Shown here piece by piece: positions 7,305 through 16,001 of a stretch of DNA of 36,656 nt. The notes under the pieces were generated by a model. It did no database searches and was not told where the DNA came from. It saw only the letters and a list, made by a program, of their open reading frames with translations. Source of the stretch: PVC group bacterium (GTDB lineage: Bacteria; Verrucomicrobiota; Kiritimatiellia; CAIKKV01). Position 1 is the first letter of the stretch. Each line of letters opens with the position of its first letter. The DNA lies in assembly GCA_945898015.1 (NCBI GenBank), contig CAMDGM010000034.1, positions 1-36,656 on the forward strand, read 5' to 3'. Position numbers and translations under genes: made by a program.

Positions 7305-8930
7305 ATGCCGGTTCGTTCCATGGCCAATCCGATGAAAACCACAAAGTCAGCGTTTCTCTGCGCCTTGCTGGGTGCTTTTCTGTATCCGGCGGGCATCGTC
7401 TTTGCCCAACCTTCACCGCCGACGGCGTCCAGCCGGCTGGCGGCGCTTTCCAAGGCGGTTCAGGCAAAGCCTGCGGATCCGGCCGGACAGGACGAATGGA
7501 GCAATGCCCAGCTGTATCTGCGCAAGGCGAAATTCCTGCTTTCTGCGTATGCGCCTTCCGAAGGCCGGGATGCCGCGGTTTCCCGGGAGCTTGGAAATGC
7601 GGAGGAAGCGCTGTCCCGGGTCCAGATGGGCCGATTGGCGCCCAGGATTGGCGGGTTGCGGGAGGAAGGCTACTACTCCGACAACGATGCCTCGTTTCAG
7701 CCGTTTCTCCGGTATTTGCCGGCCGGCACCGGATCCGGAAAAAAACTTCCCCTCCTGGTTTTTCTTCATGGATACAATCCGGCCTGGAATCTGGTCAACT
7801 GGCAGATTTTCCCCACCAATCTGGTGACGTTTGCGGAAGAGGCGGGGTTTGCCGTTGCCGCGCCCTTCGGCCGCGGCAACACCGATTACCAGGGGATTGG
7901 GGAGCAGGATGTCCTGGCCGTGATCGGGGAGATGCGGAAACGATATGCCGTGGATGAGGACCGGATCGTGCTGGCTGGCTATTCCATGGGCGGCTTGGGC
8001 GCCTGGACGTTGGGGGCCCATGATCCGGATCGGTTTGCCGGCCTTCTGATCATTTCCGGCCGGGGCGATTATTATACCTGGCACAAAGTCAATCGCGCGG
8101 AGGTGCCGGTTTACAGGCAACGGCTTGTCGACGCCGATTTTGCCGGCTCGCTCGTGCCGAATCTCCGGGCGCTTCCTATTTTGTGCGCCCATGGCGCGAA
8201 AGACGAGTTGGTGCCGGTTGACGAGGCCCGGTTCATGGTGGAGGCGGTGAAGAAGGTCAATCCCGGCCTGGTCTATATCGAGTTGCCGGAGGGCGGCCAC
8301 GCCATCTGGGATGAGGTGATGGGCAGCCCGAAGGTTCAGGAGTGGCTGCGCCAATGCCGGCGGAAGCCTGATCGGGACAGCCGGCTTTCCGGCACGAACA
8401 CATCCCCCCGGGCGTGGGGCTCCGTCAGGGATGCCTTTCTTTCCCCGTTTGTCTTCATCCTGGCGGGGAAACCCGAGGTGGCCTCGCATGGCCGGTTGTT
8501 CAAGCAGGCCGTGGCCGACTGGTACCAATACTCCAAGGCGCTTCCCCGGGTAGCGCCGGAATCGGGCATCAAGCCGGAGATGCTGGCTGCCTTTAATCTC
8601 TTTCTCTTTGGCGAGCCGGAGAACAGTGCTCTGATTCGGAAGGCGCTGGCAGATTCTCCGGTGACCGTGACGGCCGAGGCGTTCGTCGTTGGAAAGAAAT
8701 CGTTCCCCCGGAAAGGGAACGGCCTGTATCTGGCGCGGAAAAGCCCTTGGAACCCGGCGAAACAGGTGGTAGTGCAGTGTGGCGCCCTCTGGGGCGAGGC
8801 GCTTCCCGAGAATCATAAATACGATGGACTGCCGGGCTTTATCGTGTATGCCGACACGAGCGACAAGGATGGCTTCAACGCGGCGCTGGCGGCCGGTTTT
8901 TTTGATGAACAGGGACAGATTGCCGAGTAA
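7305..8930 (+). CDS. Secreted alpha/beta-hydrolase esterase (PHB-depolymerase/S9-like) with extra C-terminal domain
   Basis: A signal peptide (core FLCALLGAFLYPAGIVFA) precedes a helical linker and an alpha/beta-hydrolase domain at about residues 125-355. The triad is readable: Ser227 in GYSMGG, Asp300 in HGAKDE and His332 in EGGHAIWDE. The sequence PLLVFLHGYNPAWN provides the oxyanion-hole HG. The remaining ~180 residues (from about 375) form a second region containing KPEVASHGRLFKQAVADWY and ending FFDEQGQIAE; I do not recognise a catalytic motif in it. The protein should act in the periplasm or outside the cell, perhaps removing ester groups from polysaccharides. Starts at 7320 and 7332 are also in frame, and the latter gives the neatest signal peptide. 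It sits 9 bp before the giant gene, so the two are probably co-transcribed. Confidence 0.8.
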   Translation: MPVRSMANPMKTTKSAFLCALLGAFLYPAGIVFAQPSPPTASSRLAALSKAVQAKPADPAGQDEWSNAQLYLRKAKFLLSAYAPSEGRDAAVSRELGNAEEALSRVQMGRLAPRIGGLREEGYYSDNDASFQPFLRYLPAGTGSGKKLPLLVFLHGYNPAWNLVNWQIFPTNLVTFAEEAGFAVAAPFGRGNTDYQGIGEQDVLAVIGEMRKRYAVDEDRIVLAGYSMGGLGAWTLGAHDPDRFAGLLIISGRGDYYTWHKVNRAEVPVYRQRLVDADFAGSLVPNLRALPILCAHGAKDELVPVDEARFMVEAVKKVNPGLVYIELPEGGHAIWDEVMGSPKVQEWLRQCRRKPDRDSRLSGTNTSPRAWGSVRDAFLSPFVFILAGKPEVASHGRLFKQAVADWYQYSKALPRVAPESGIKPEMLAAFNLFLFGEPENSALIRKALADSPVTVTAEAFVVGKKSFPRKGNGLYLARKSPWNPAKQVVVQCGALWGEALPENHKYDGLPGFIVYADTSDKDGFNAALAAGFFDEQGQIAE

Positions 8931-8939
8931 GAGAGCATT

Positions 8940-11900
8940 ATGAAAAAAGTTTGGATCGCGCTGGGCGTGAGCCTGATGGTGCTGACTTCATTCGCCGCCT
9001 GGGGTGAATGGGACCGGCTTGCGGATGTGCCGGAGTCGACGGGGAACCTGGCCTTTTCGGCGGCCTGGGATCCGGGAGCGGGGCTGCATCTCAAACTGAC
9101 GGATGGCGCGACCAACAAGACCGCCCGGTTTGACGTCGGGCGGCAGACCTTTTCCGGCCCGGCGACAAACGCCCTTCCTCTGACAATCCAGTTCCGCCAG
9201 GAAACCTGGTCCTTGTACAGCCAGGACCGGTGTCTGGCCACGATTCCGGCTCCGTTCCCCCTTCCGGCGGTCGTGTGGCAGCCCGCGGGCGAACGAACCC
9301 CCGAAGGAACGGCCAAGCCCATTTTCCAGAAGATCGTGGATTTCCGGTTCGAGGACAGCTTCATGCGTCCCGAGGGTGGGGAAAATTCGCTGGGCGAATG
9401 GACGGTGGAATCCGGGAGCTGGTATCTTCATACGGCCAAGGAAACCGCGTTCGAGGGCGCTTTCCTCAAACGGGACTCCAAGCGGACTCCGGTGTTCGAT
9501 TTCAGCCCCAATTTCTACAGCCTGGCCGGAAAAGGCGATTCCGCGATCATCACCGCCGGGTATGATTTTTACGATAACTACAGCATCGAGGCCGGCGTCC
9601 GGGCCGAACCGGGGGAAAGCGGGCTGGTCGTTTATTATCAGGATTCCGGCGCCTGCCAGGCGTTCACGGTGAAGCTGGAGGAGGGTTCCGATGACGCGCG
9701 GCTGACACTTTGGAACGTCACCTCTTCGAACGGAGTGCGAAAAATCCTCGGGTCCGTGACCACGCCGCTGGCGCCTGGCCAGTGGGTGAAGCTCCGGGTC
9801 AAAACCTTCGAGAACCGGGTCCAGTGTTTCATGGATCAGGCCAAGGTCTTTGATCTTCCGGTGGAGTTGCCGGCGGGCGGCCGTTTCGGTCTCTTTGCCA
9901 GCGAAGCCGGGGAAGCCCGGTTTGATGATGTGAGCGTGGAGTCGACCCATGATCTTGACTTCCGGACCGCCGAGGATGTGCGCCGGAACGTGTTGGCGGA
10001 GCAGGGCTCCTTTTTCCCGGAGCGCCGCTTCTTCGGCCTGTTTCCACCGAGTCCGGATGCCCCGAGGCTGGCTCCTCCCGTCTCGAGCCAGCCCCAGTGG
10101 CTGGTGGTGGGGGCGGCGGCGCATGGGCCGCATGTGTTCGGCGGGGAGTTCACTTTGGAGGCCGCGCCGTTTTGCGTGGGACTGTTGGCCGGCTGGACCG
10201 GGGCGGATCAGCCGCATGTCCGGTTCACCTGCCGGCGGACGGAGACAAACGAGATTTTTCTCCTGGAAAGCGTCTCGGGGACCGCGTCGAAGGTCCTGGA
10301 GGAACTCGTCGTTCCTGGTAAAGCGGACGCTTCGTTTTCAGGCCGGGTGAACCTGATGTTCGATGCCTCGGGCGACAAGGAATGGCGTCTTTACCGGAAC
10401 GGGGAACTGGTGCTGGTTCATCCGTCCGCGCCGGAGCTGAGGGGAGCGTCCGGGCTGTATGTCGGCCCGGGGACCCGGACCCGCCTGTTGATACCGACCT
10501 ATGCGTTCAAGCGCGGGGATCTCTTCAAGAACCGGTACGAGAAAAACAACCGGTTTTCCGAGGATCCGTTCATGAAGCACTGGGCCTCGCCGGAGGGGCA
10601 GTGGCTCGAGGAGCGCAGCGGACTGGTCTGGTACACGGGTGACTTTTTCGGCCGGTTTTCGCTCCGCATGCCCCGGGTGGAGGCCAGTGAGATTCATCTC
10701 GGCGTGGCCGAAGGCGCCACCAACGGCGCGTGGATTGTGTCGGTCCGGGACGGCTCGCTTTCCCTGCGTCGGGGGCCGGAGGCGGACGCCCGCCAGCCGG
10801 TTCTGGCGAAGGTCCCGGTCACCGACCTGGTGACGGAGGGGAGTTCGACGTGGTACACGGTGCAGGTGGAGGGCCGCTGGCTGTGGGTCACGAGCGGGGA
10901 CAAGACGCTCCTCAAGCAGAGCCTCGACCAGCCGCTGAAGGGTCGGCGCATCCGGGTGGCCGGCTTCTCGACGCCGCAGCTGAAGGAAACCTATGTGGAG
11001 CGGTATAACGTCAAAGATTTTCTCTTCACGGAATCGCTGTTCGACTGGGTGGTCAACGGCGGCCGGTGGGAGATTGTCAACCGGTTCCAGTGTGATCCCC
11101 GCTGGTCGCACATGAACGGGGAGGGGACGAACAGTCTGGCGGCGCTGTGGGCGAAATATGAAATCAAGGGCGATTTCTGCATCGAGATGCATGCCGGCCA
11201 GCGGATGGGCTGGTATGAGCGGTGCGGCGACCTGAACATGACGGTGATGAGCCCCGAGACCACGCCCAGTCAGGGGTATACGATCACCTGCACGGGCTGG
11301 GATCCGGACAGTTCGCAGCTGTACACCACCCTTTACCGCAATGGCGTGGTGATGGCCCGATCGGACCAGTATCTGGTTCCCCGGCGCCGGGAGGGCAACA
11401 AGCGATTCGGGTACGAACCGCTTGTTGCCGGGGGGCGCGATGTGCATGGGGCCTGGTATTACCTGAAATTCCGGCGGATCGGGCATACGCTGGAATATTA
11501 TTTTGATAACGACCTGGTGTTTTCGGTGACGGACGACCAACCCCTGCAAGGCGGAATGGCGGGAATCTGGACGTATCTGAATTCCATGATGGTGGCCCGC
11601 GTGAAAGTGGCGGCGGAAGAGATCCGTCCGAGGGCGGTGACGCTGACACCGGCTCCGTCTTCCCCGGCGCCGCCGGTTGTGGCGCCGCCTTCCGCCGGTG
11701 CCGGCGGGCTTTTGAAGGACGGCCAGCCGTTGAGCCTCAGCCTGCCCCGGTTCTGGGCGGCGCTTGATCCGGTGGGACGGTTGCGGCTGGATTGGCGGGA
11801 AGAGCCCGGTCTGGGTCTTTCTTTTACCGCAAAAAACGTGGCCGGCAGCGGCAATATGCTGGCAGTGTGTTCGCTTCCGCCGGTGCCGGTTCCGGATCTG

Positions 11901-14741
11901 GCGGGATGGCGGTTCGAGGTGAAACGGACGCCGAAAGCGCAGTTCAACTTCCATTATTCGGTGGGCCGGATGGTGGGCGATGGGGTGTATGTGGCCGAGC
12001 GCCAGTTCTATCACCGGCTTTCGGGTTCGGATCTGGACAAGGGCCCGTATGTCAAATCCGGGGAAGCCACGGTGGTCCCGGCGGCGTCACAGCAGGTCTT
12101 TGAACCGGCCCCCTGGAGTCCCGTCACGGTGTGGCTGGCAAACGATCTGGCGCTGTCGGCCACGGACCGGACGCTGATGGTCAAGGTGGAGGGCTTCGGC
12201 AATCTTCAGCCCAGTCTGGTGCAGCAGGGGTTGACGGGCAATGGGCCCGGCGAGCGGTATGCGGTCCGGGATTTCACGGCCATCACCTATTCCACGCCGA
12301 AGCTGGCGGAGTCCACCAATCGGCCGCCGCCGGCGGCGTGGGCGGTGGTCGATCCGGCATCGGGGAAAAAACTGGCGGCGTTCAATAATGTGGCTGCGCT
12401 CCAGTCCTGGGTCAATACGCCCCGCACCAACGGGCTGATTTGCGTTTCCATCCGGCCCGAAGGGACGAATGTTCCGGCGCCCGCCACGCTGGCTTGGATC
12501 CGGCTTCCGCCCCGGCCGGCCGTGTCCGCCTCCTGGCACCCATCGAAACCGGACACGGTGGCGCTCCGGTGTGTGGCGCCGTATCCGGACCGGCGCTTCC
12601 TGGCCGCCGAGGTGTGGTTTGGCGATTCCAGTCCCATGGTGTTCGACGAGGGATTCGACACCCGTGTGGCCCTGGTTCCGCGCCGTCCGGAGTTTGCCGG
12701 CGAGCGTATTCCGGTGACGGTCCGTGGCGTGGAGATGTCGAATACGTTTTCACTGGCGTGGAAGGATGCGGTGGTGCGGGATGTTCCGGTTCTGGTCTCT
12801 TTGGCGGGGGCCACGCCGTTCTTGCAAAACGCCGAGCCGCGCGAGCGGCTGGCGGGACTGCCGGCTGCGAATCCATATCGGGTCAGTCTGGCGGCGTTCG
12901 ATCCGGTGCAGGGCAGTTATTTCGACGTGAAGAACTCGTTCTCGGAAAAGCGGCTCCGGTGCATCATCCCGGCGATCCTGTCACTGTCGCGGTATCCGCT
13001 GTTCCAGTTCCGCTACCGGACCGACGATGCGATGGCCCGGGTGTCCATGACGCTGGGCCATTCCTGTTTCGTCCGGATCAGCGAGTCGAACGCGGTGGCG
13101 CGTCCCGTGCGGTACGCGACGAATAATGTGGTGACGGATGGCGCGTGGCAGGGCTGGCTGGGCCAGGTCAGCGATGCCATCGCCAGTCCGGTGTATGACC
13201 GCAATCTGTTTCAAGTGAATGCGCCGGAGATTGGCTCCACGTATTCGATCGATCAAACCGGCTTGTTCACGCGGTGGGCGCTTGACGATCTTGTCTTCGG
13301 GCCCGCCGTGTCGACCGCCGTGCAGCTGGCGTTGACGCCGACTTATTTTGACTTTTCCGGGATCGCCTCGGTCCGCCTGGCGGTCCGGGCGGGCCCCGAA
13401 TCGTTTGCGGCGCTGAGCGCCGGTGCGGCCTCCGCCCTGGTGTGGCAGGATGCGACGAACGCCGTCGAAACCGTGCCGCGGCTCGAGGGCCTGACGGACG
13501 GGATTCATCATCTGTTCATCCAGGCGCGGGCGCGGAGCGGCAAGGAGTCGTCCGTCACGGACATTCCTTTCCTGCTGGACCGGAAGCCCTTGCAGGGATC
13601 GGCCGTTTTCGGCAGCACGGAGCTGGACGCCCGGGATAACGCGGACTTTCGCGTGAACCTGGTTTCCGATGGCGGTGCCCCCCTGAACTTGGACACCCTG
13701 GGAATCCAGTGGCAGGATGTGGCGATAACCAATGCCATGCCGGCGATGCGATTGACCCGGGCGCCGGATCGGGACCTGCTCTCGTTCAATTGGGTCCAGT
13801 ATTTCCGGGAGCAGCTGGGGCAAACGACCAATGGCCAGACCCTTCGCCTCAGCGTGACCGGCATTCAGGACGGCGCCGGCAACCGGTCCCCCGATCTGGT
13901 GGTCCCGGTGATCATTGATTACGCGAAGGATCAGGTTCCGCCGACCCTGCTTCGTTCGGTTTTCCCGAGCAATGTGTTCTGGTCGGCCACCTGGTCGGCG
14001 GCGGACGAGAAAAACACCTTTTTCGTGTCGCGGCCGGCGGGCGCCATTGAGGTGGTTCCGGGCACCAATGAACCGCCGTATTTGCGGGTGATCGCGGGGC
14101 GCAGCGCCGTCCTGACGGCGAGTATCGCCCGAACGAACTGGGCGATCCAGAAATTTCCCTATCTGGCGCTTCGAATCCGGCGGCCCTTCGTGGCCAGCAC
14201 CAATGACCCGGCCTTGCTCCAGCTGTCTCTGGAGTTGTCTTCCTCCAACACGGTGTCGGTTCTGCTCTCGCCGGCTAAAAGGGGATCGTCCCGCTCGCAC
14301 TATATTTTGCCGGAGCCTATCGTGTGGCGCAGCAATCAGTGGGAGTCCGCGTTCCTGGATATTGAGGCGGCGGTGAAAACGAGGTTTCCCACGCAAAGCC
14401 TGGAGGGGCTGGCCGTTCGGAGTTTGACCCTTCGCCAGACGGGCCCCGCGCCGACCGATGAATTTCATCTGCAAAGCGTGTTCGCCTATGCGCCGGGCCC
14501 CGCCGCCGACCCGGTAAAGATCAACGCCTATGATGCCAGCGGTATGGATCAACCGGAGGTGAGCTACGAGACGGCGACCGGTCAACCGGTCGAGCTGGCC
14601 GCGTTTTCGGGCAGTCCGGCCGCCACCAACAAGCCGGCGTCGGGCTGGATGTTGTTACGGGCGAAGGACAAGGCGGGGAATCTCACGGCGCCGCTGCGCG
14701 TTCCCGTGTGGAGCGCTTTGGCGCCAGCAGGAGGCCTGTGA
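8940..14741 (+). CDS. Giant secreted multidomain protein with LamG/DUF1080-like and Ig-like modules (1933 aa)
   Basis: The start MKKVWIALGVSLMVLTSFAAWG is a clean signal peptide. What follows is almost wholly beta-structured. Approximate modules are: a concanavalin-like/DUF1080-type unit at 129-335 (ending FGLFASEAGEARFDDVSVES); a second at 390-535; a third at 536-692; a fourth at 694-892 (GDFCIEMHAGQRMGWYERCG, ending MAGIWTYLNSMMVARVKV); a fifth jelly-roll-like region at 930-1110; then Ig-like and further sandwich units to the end, including a 'D-x-x-P-P-T' Ig entry near 1662. No enzyme motif or sortase/PEP-CTERM signal was found. Family members are adhesins, glycan-binding or matrix proteins in PVC bacteria. 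The stop is 1 bp before the lipoyl-carrier start, so this surface protein is translationally linked to the acyl/ketosynthase operon. The specific role is unknown. Confidence 0.75.
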   Translation: MKKVWIALGVSLMVLTSFAAWGEWDRLADVPESTGNLAFSAAWDPGAGLHLKLTDGATNKTARFDVGRQTFSGPATNALPLTIQFRQETWSLYSQDRCLATIPAPFPLPAVVWQPAGERTPEGTAKPIFQKIVDFRFEDSFMRPEGGENSLGEWTVESGSWYLHTAKETAFEGAFLKRDSKRTPVFDFSPNFYSLAGKGDSAIITAGYDFYDNYSIEAGVRAEPGESGLVVYYQDSGACQAFTVKLEEGSDDARLTLWNVTSSNGVRKILGSVTTPLAPGQWVKLRVKTFENRVQCFMDQAKVFDLPVELPAGGRFGLFASEAGEARFDDVSVESTHDLDFRTAEDVRRNVLAEQGSFFPERRFFGLFPPSPDAPRLAPPVSSQPQWLVVGAAAHGPHVFGGEFTLEAAPFCVGLLAGWTGADQPHVRFTCRRTETNEIFLLESVSGTASKVLEELVVPGKADASFSGRVNLMFDASGDKEWRLYRNGELVLVHPSAPELRGASGLYVGPGTRTRLLIPTYAFKRGDLFKNRYEKNNRFSEDPFMKHWASPEGQWLEERSGLVWYTGDFFGRFSLRMPRVEASEIHLGVAEGATNGAWIVSVRDGSLSLRRGPEADARQPVLAKVPVTDLVTEGSSTWYTVQVEGRWLWVTSGDKTLLKQSLDQPLKGRRIRVAGFSTPQLKETYVERYNVKDFLFTESLFDWVVNGGRWEIVNRFQCDPRWSHMNGEGTNSLAALWAKYEIKGDFCIEMHAGQRMGWYERCGDLNMTVMSPETTPSQGYTITCTGWDPDSSQLYTTLYRNGVVMARSDQYLVPRRREGNKRFGYEPLVAGGRDVHGAWYYLKFRRIGHTLEYYFDNDLVFSVTDDQPLQGGMAGIWTYLNSMMVARVKVAAEEIRPRAVTLTPAPSSPAPPVVAPPSAGAGGLLKDGQPLSLSLPRFWAALDPVGRLRLDWREEPGLGLSFTAKNVAGSGNMLAVCSLPPVPVPDLAGWRFEVKRTPKAQFNFHYSVGRMVGDGVYVAERQFYHRLSGSDLDKGPYVKSGEATVVPAASQQVFEPAPWSPVTVWLANDLALSATDRTLMVKVEGFGNLQPSLVQQGLTGNGPGERYAVRDFTAITYSTPKLAESTNRPPPAAWAVVDPASGKKLAAFNNVAALQSWVNTPRTNGLICVSIRPEGTNVPAPATLAWIRLPPRPAVSASWHPSKPDTVALRCVAPYPDRRFLAAEVWFGDSSPMVFDEGFDTRVALVPRRPEFAGERIPVTVRGVEMSNTFSLAWKDAVVRDVPVLVSLAGATPFLQNAEPRERLAGLPAANPYRVSLAAFDPVQGSYFDVKNSFSEKRLRCIIPAILSLSRYPLFQFRYRTDDAMARVSMTLGHSCFVRISESNAVARPVRYATNNVVTDGAWQGWLGQVSDAIASPVYDRNLFQVNAPEIGSTYSIDQTGLFTRWALDDLVFGPAVSTAVQLALTPTYFDFSGIASVRLAVRAGPESFAALSAGAASALVWQDATNAVETVPRLEGLTDGIHHLFIQARARSGKESSVTDIPFLLDRKPLQGSAVFGSTELDARDNADFRVNLVSDGGAPLNLDTLGIQWQDVAITNAMPAMRLTRAPDRDLLSFNWVQYFREQLGQTTNGQTLRLSVTGIQDGAGNRSPDLVVPVIIDYAKDQVPPTLLRSVFPSNVFWSATWSAADEKNTFFVSRPAGAIEVVPGTNEPPYLRVIAGRSAVLTASIARTNWAIQKFPYLALRIRRPFVASTNDPALLQLSLELSSSNTVSVLLSPAKRGSSRSHYILPEPIVWRSNQWESAFLDIEAAVKTRFPTQSLEGLAVRSLTLRQTGPAPTDEFHLQSVFAYAPGPAADPVKINAYDASGMDQPEVSYETATGQPVELAAFSGSPAATNKPASGWMLLRAKDKAGNLTAPLRVPVWSALAPAGGL

Positions 14742-14742
14742 T

Positions 14743-15240
14743 ATGATGGCCAAAGTCAAAGTGCCGAAATTGACCGAAAACACCGATGAAGTGACCTTGA
14801 CCGCGTGGTTCAAGAAGGAAGGCGACGCCATCGGGAAAGGCGAAGCGCTGGTCGAGATGACCACGGACAAGGCTGTTTTTGAAGTGGAGTCCCCGTGTGC
14901 CGGCGTGGTGCGGAAGATTCTGGCCCGGGAGAAGAGCGTGCTTCCCACCGGCTATGTGGTGGCCCTGATTGGAAGCGCAACCGAGCCGTTGCCCGATGTG
15001 TCCGCCGCCAATGCGAAATTGCTGGAAAAAAAGAGAGACGCCCCGCCGGCGGTAAAGCCGGAGTCTAAACCCGTTGTGGCGGCCGCGTCTCCGGTCCCGG
15101 CTCAGGCCGGCTCGGCGGTGCGCGCCACCCCGGCGGCCCGGCGGCTGGCCCGCGAAAAAGGGGTTGACCTTGCCAAGCTCAGGGACGATATTAAAGTGGA
15201 CGTGATTACGGAGGAGATGGTGAGGCAGTGGAACCCATGA
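14743..15240 (+). CDS. Stand-alone lipoyl carrier with subunit-binding domain but no E2 catalytic domain
   Basis: Residues 1-78 are a typical biotinyl/lipoyl domain, with the lipoylated lysine K43 in EMTTDKAVFEV. A Pro/Ala-rich linker (about 95-122) leads to a peripheral subunit-binding-like motif (RATPAARRLAREKGVDLAKL, about 126-145). The usual G-T/S-G-x-x-G-R loop of that domain is replaced by LRDDIKVDVITEEMV. The protein then stops at 165 residues, whereas a normal E2 continues for ~230 residues with the catalytic acyltransferase domain. The DNA runs straight into the next gene with an ATGA overlap, so this is not an obvious truncation. AGGAGG upstream supports the start; the ATG at 14746 is an equal alternative. 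It probably carries the acyl group made by the E1 subunits encoded downstream. Confidence 0.85.
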   Translation: MMAKVKVPKLTENTDEVTLTAWFKKEGDAIGKGEALVEMTTDKAVFEVESPCAGVVRKILAREKSVLPTGYVVALIGSATEPLPDVSAANAKLLEKKRDAPPAVKPESKPVVAAASPVPAQAGSAVRATPAARRLAREKGVDLAKLRDDIKVDVITEEMVRQWNP

Positions 15241-15980
15241 AACTGACGGGGAAAACAGCGGTCGTCACGGGGGCTTCCCGGGGGATCGGAAAAGCGGTGG
15301 CTCTGGCCCTGGCGGGACACGGCGCCCGGGTGGTGGTGAATTACCTGAACAATCAGGCCGCCGCCGAGGCCGTGGTGTCGGAGATCCTGGGGCTGGGCCA
15401 GGAGGCTGTGGCGGTCCGGGCCGACGTGGGCTGTCTCGACGACATGAAGCTCCTCGCCCAGACGGCCTTGGACCGGTTCGGGCGCATCGACATCTTGGTC
15501 AACAACGCCGGGCTGGTTCGGGACAATTACGTGACCTTTATGAAGGACGAGGAGTGGGACAGCGTCGTGGACACCTGCTTGAAGGGATCGTTTCACGGCA
15601 TCAAGGTGGTGGGCCGGGAGATGATGCGGCAGAAGTCCGGCCGGATCGTCAACATCTCCTCCGACGCCGGACTCATGGGCGACATGATGCGGGCCAATTA
15701 CGCGGCGGCCAAGGCCGGCCTGATCGGTTTGACCAAGGCGGTGGCCCGGGAGTTTGCGGGCTCCGGAATCACGGTGAACGCCGTGGCGCCGGGCGTGATT
15801 GCGACGGATCTGACAGCGGGCATGACGGAAGCGAAAAAGGCCAGACAGCTTGAGTGGATTCCGCAAAAACGCTTTGGCACGCCGGAGGATGTCGCGGCTC
15901 TGGTTGTGTTCCTCGTTTCCGACGAGGCGGGTTACATTACGGGGCAGGTGGTTTGCGTGGATGGCGGCTTGAATATGTGA
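15237..15980 (+). CDS. FabG-like 3-oxoacyl-(ACP) reductase, SDR family
   Basis: The 247-aa classical short-chain dehydrogenase has the cofactor loop TGASRGIG, the structural NNAG motif and the Ser142-Tyr155-Lys159 catalytic set (NISSDAG and YAAAK, numbered from the ATG at 15237). The C-terminus ends with GYITGQVVCVDGGLNM as in FabG. An Arg after the second beta-strand is absent (VVNYLNNQAA), so NADPH versus NADH preference is open. I prefer the ATG at 15237, which overlaps the preceding stop as ATGA, over an upstream GTG at 15228. Between a lipoyl carrier and two ketosynthases, its most likely job is reduction of the beta-keto product of the ketosynthase pair. Confidence 0.9.
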   Translation: MKLTGKTAVVTGASRGIGKAVALALAGHGARVVVNYLNNQAAAEAVVSEILGLGQEAVAVRADVGCLDDMKLLAQTALDRFGRIDILVNNAGLVRDNYVTFMKDEEWDSVVDTCLKGSFHGIKVVGREMMRQKSGRIVNISSDAGLMGDMMRANYAAAKAGLIGLTKAVAREFAGSGITVNAVAPGVIATDLTAGMTEAKKARQLEWIPQKRFGTPEDVAALVVFLVSDEAGYITGQVVCVDGGLNM

Positions 15981-16001
15981 CGGGCCGGGGGAAGCACAGG
16001 C

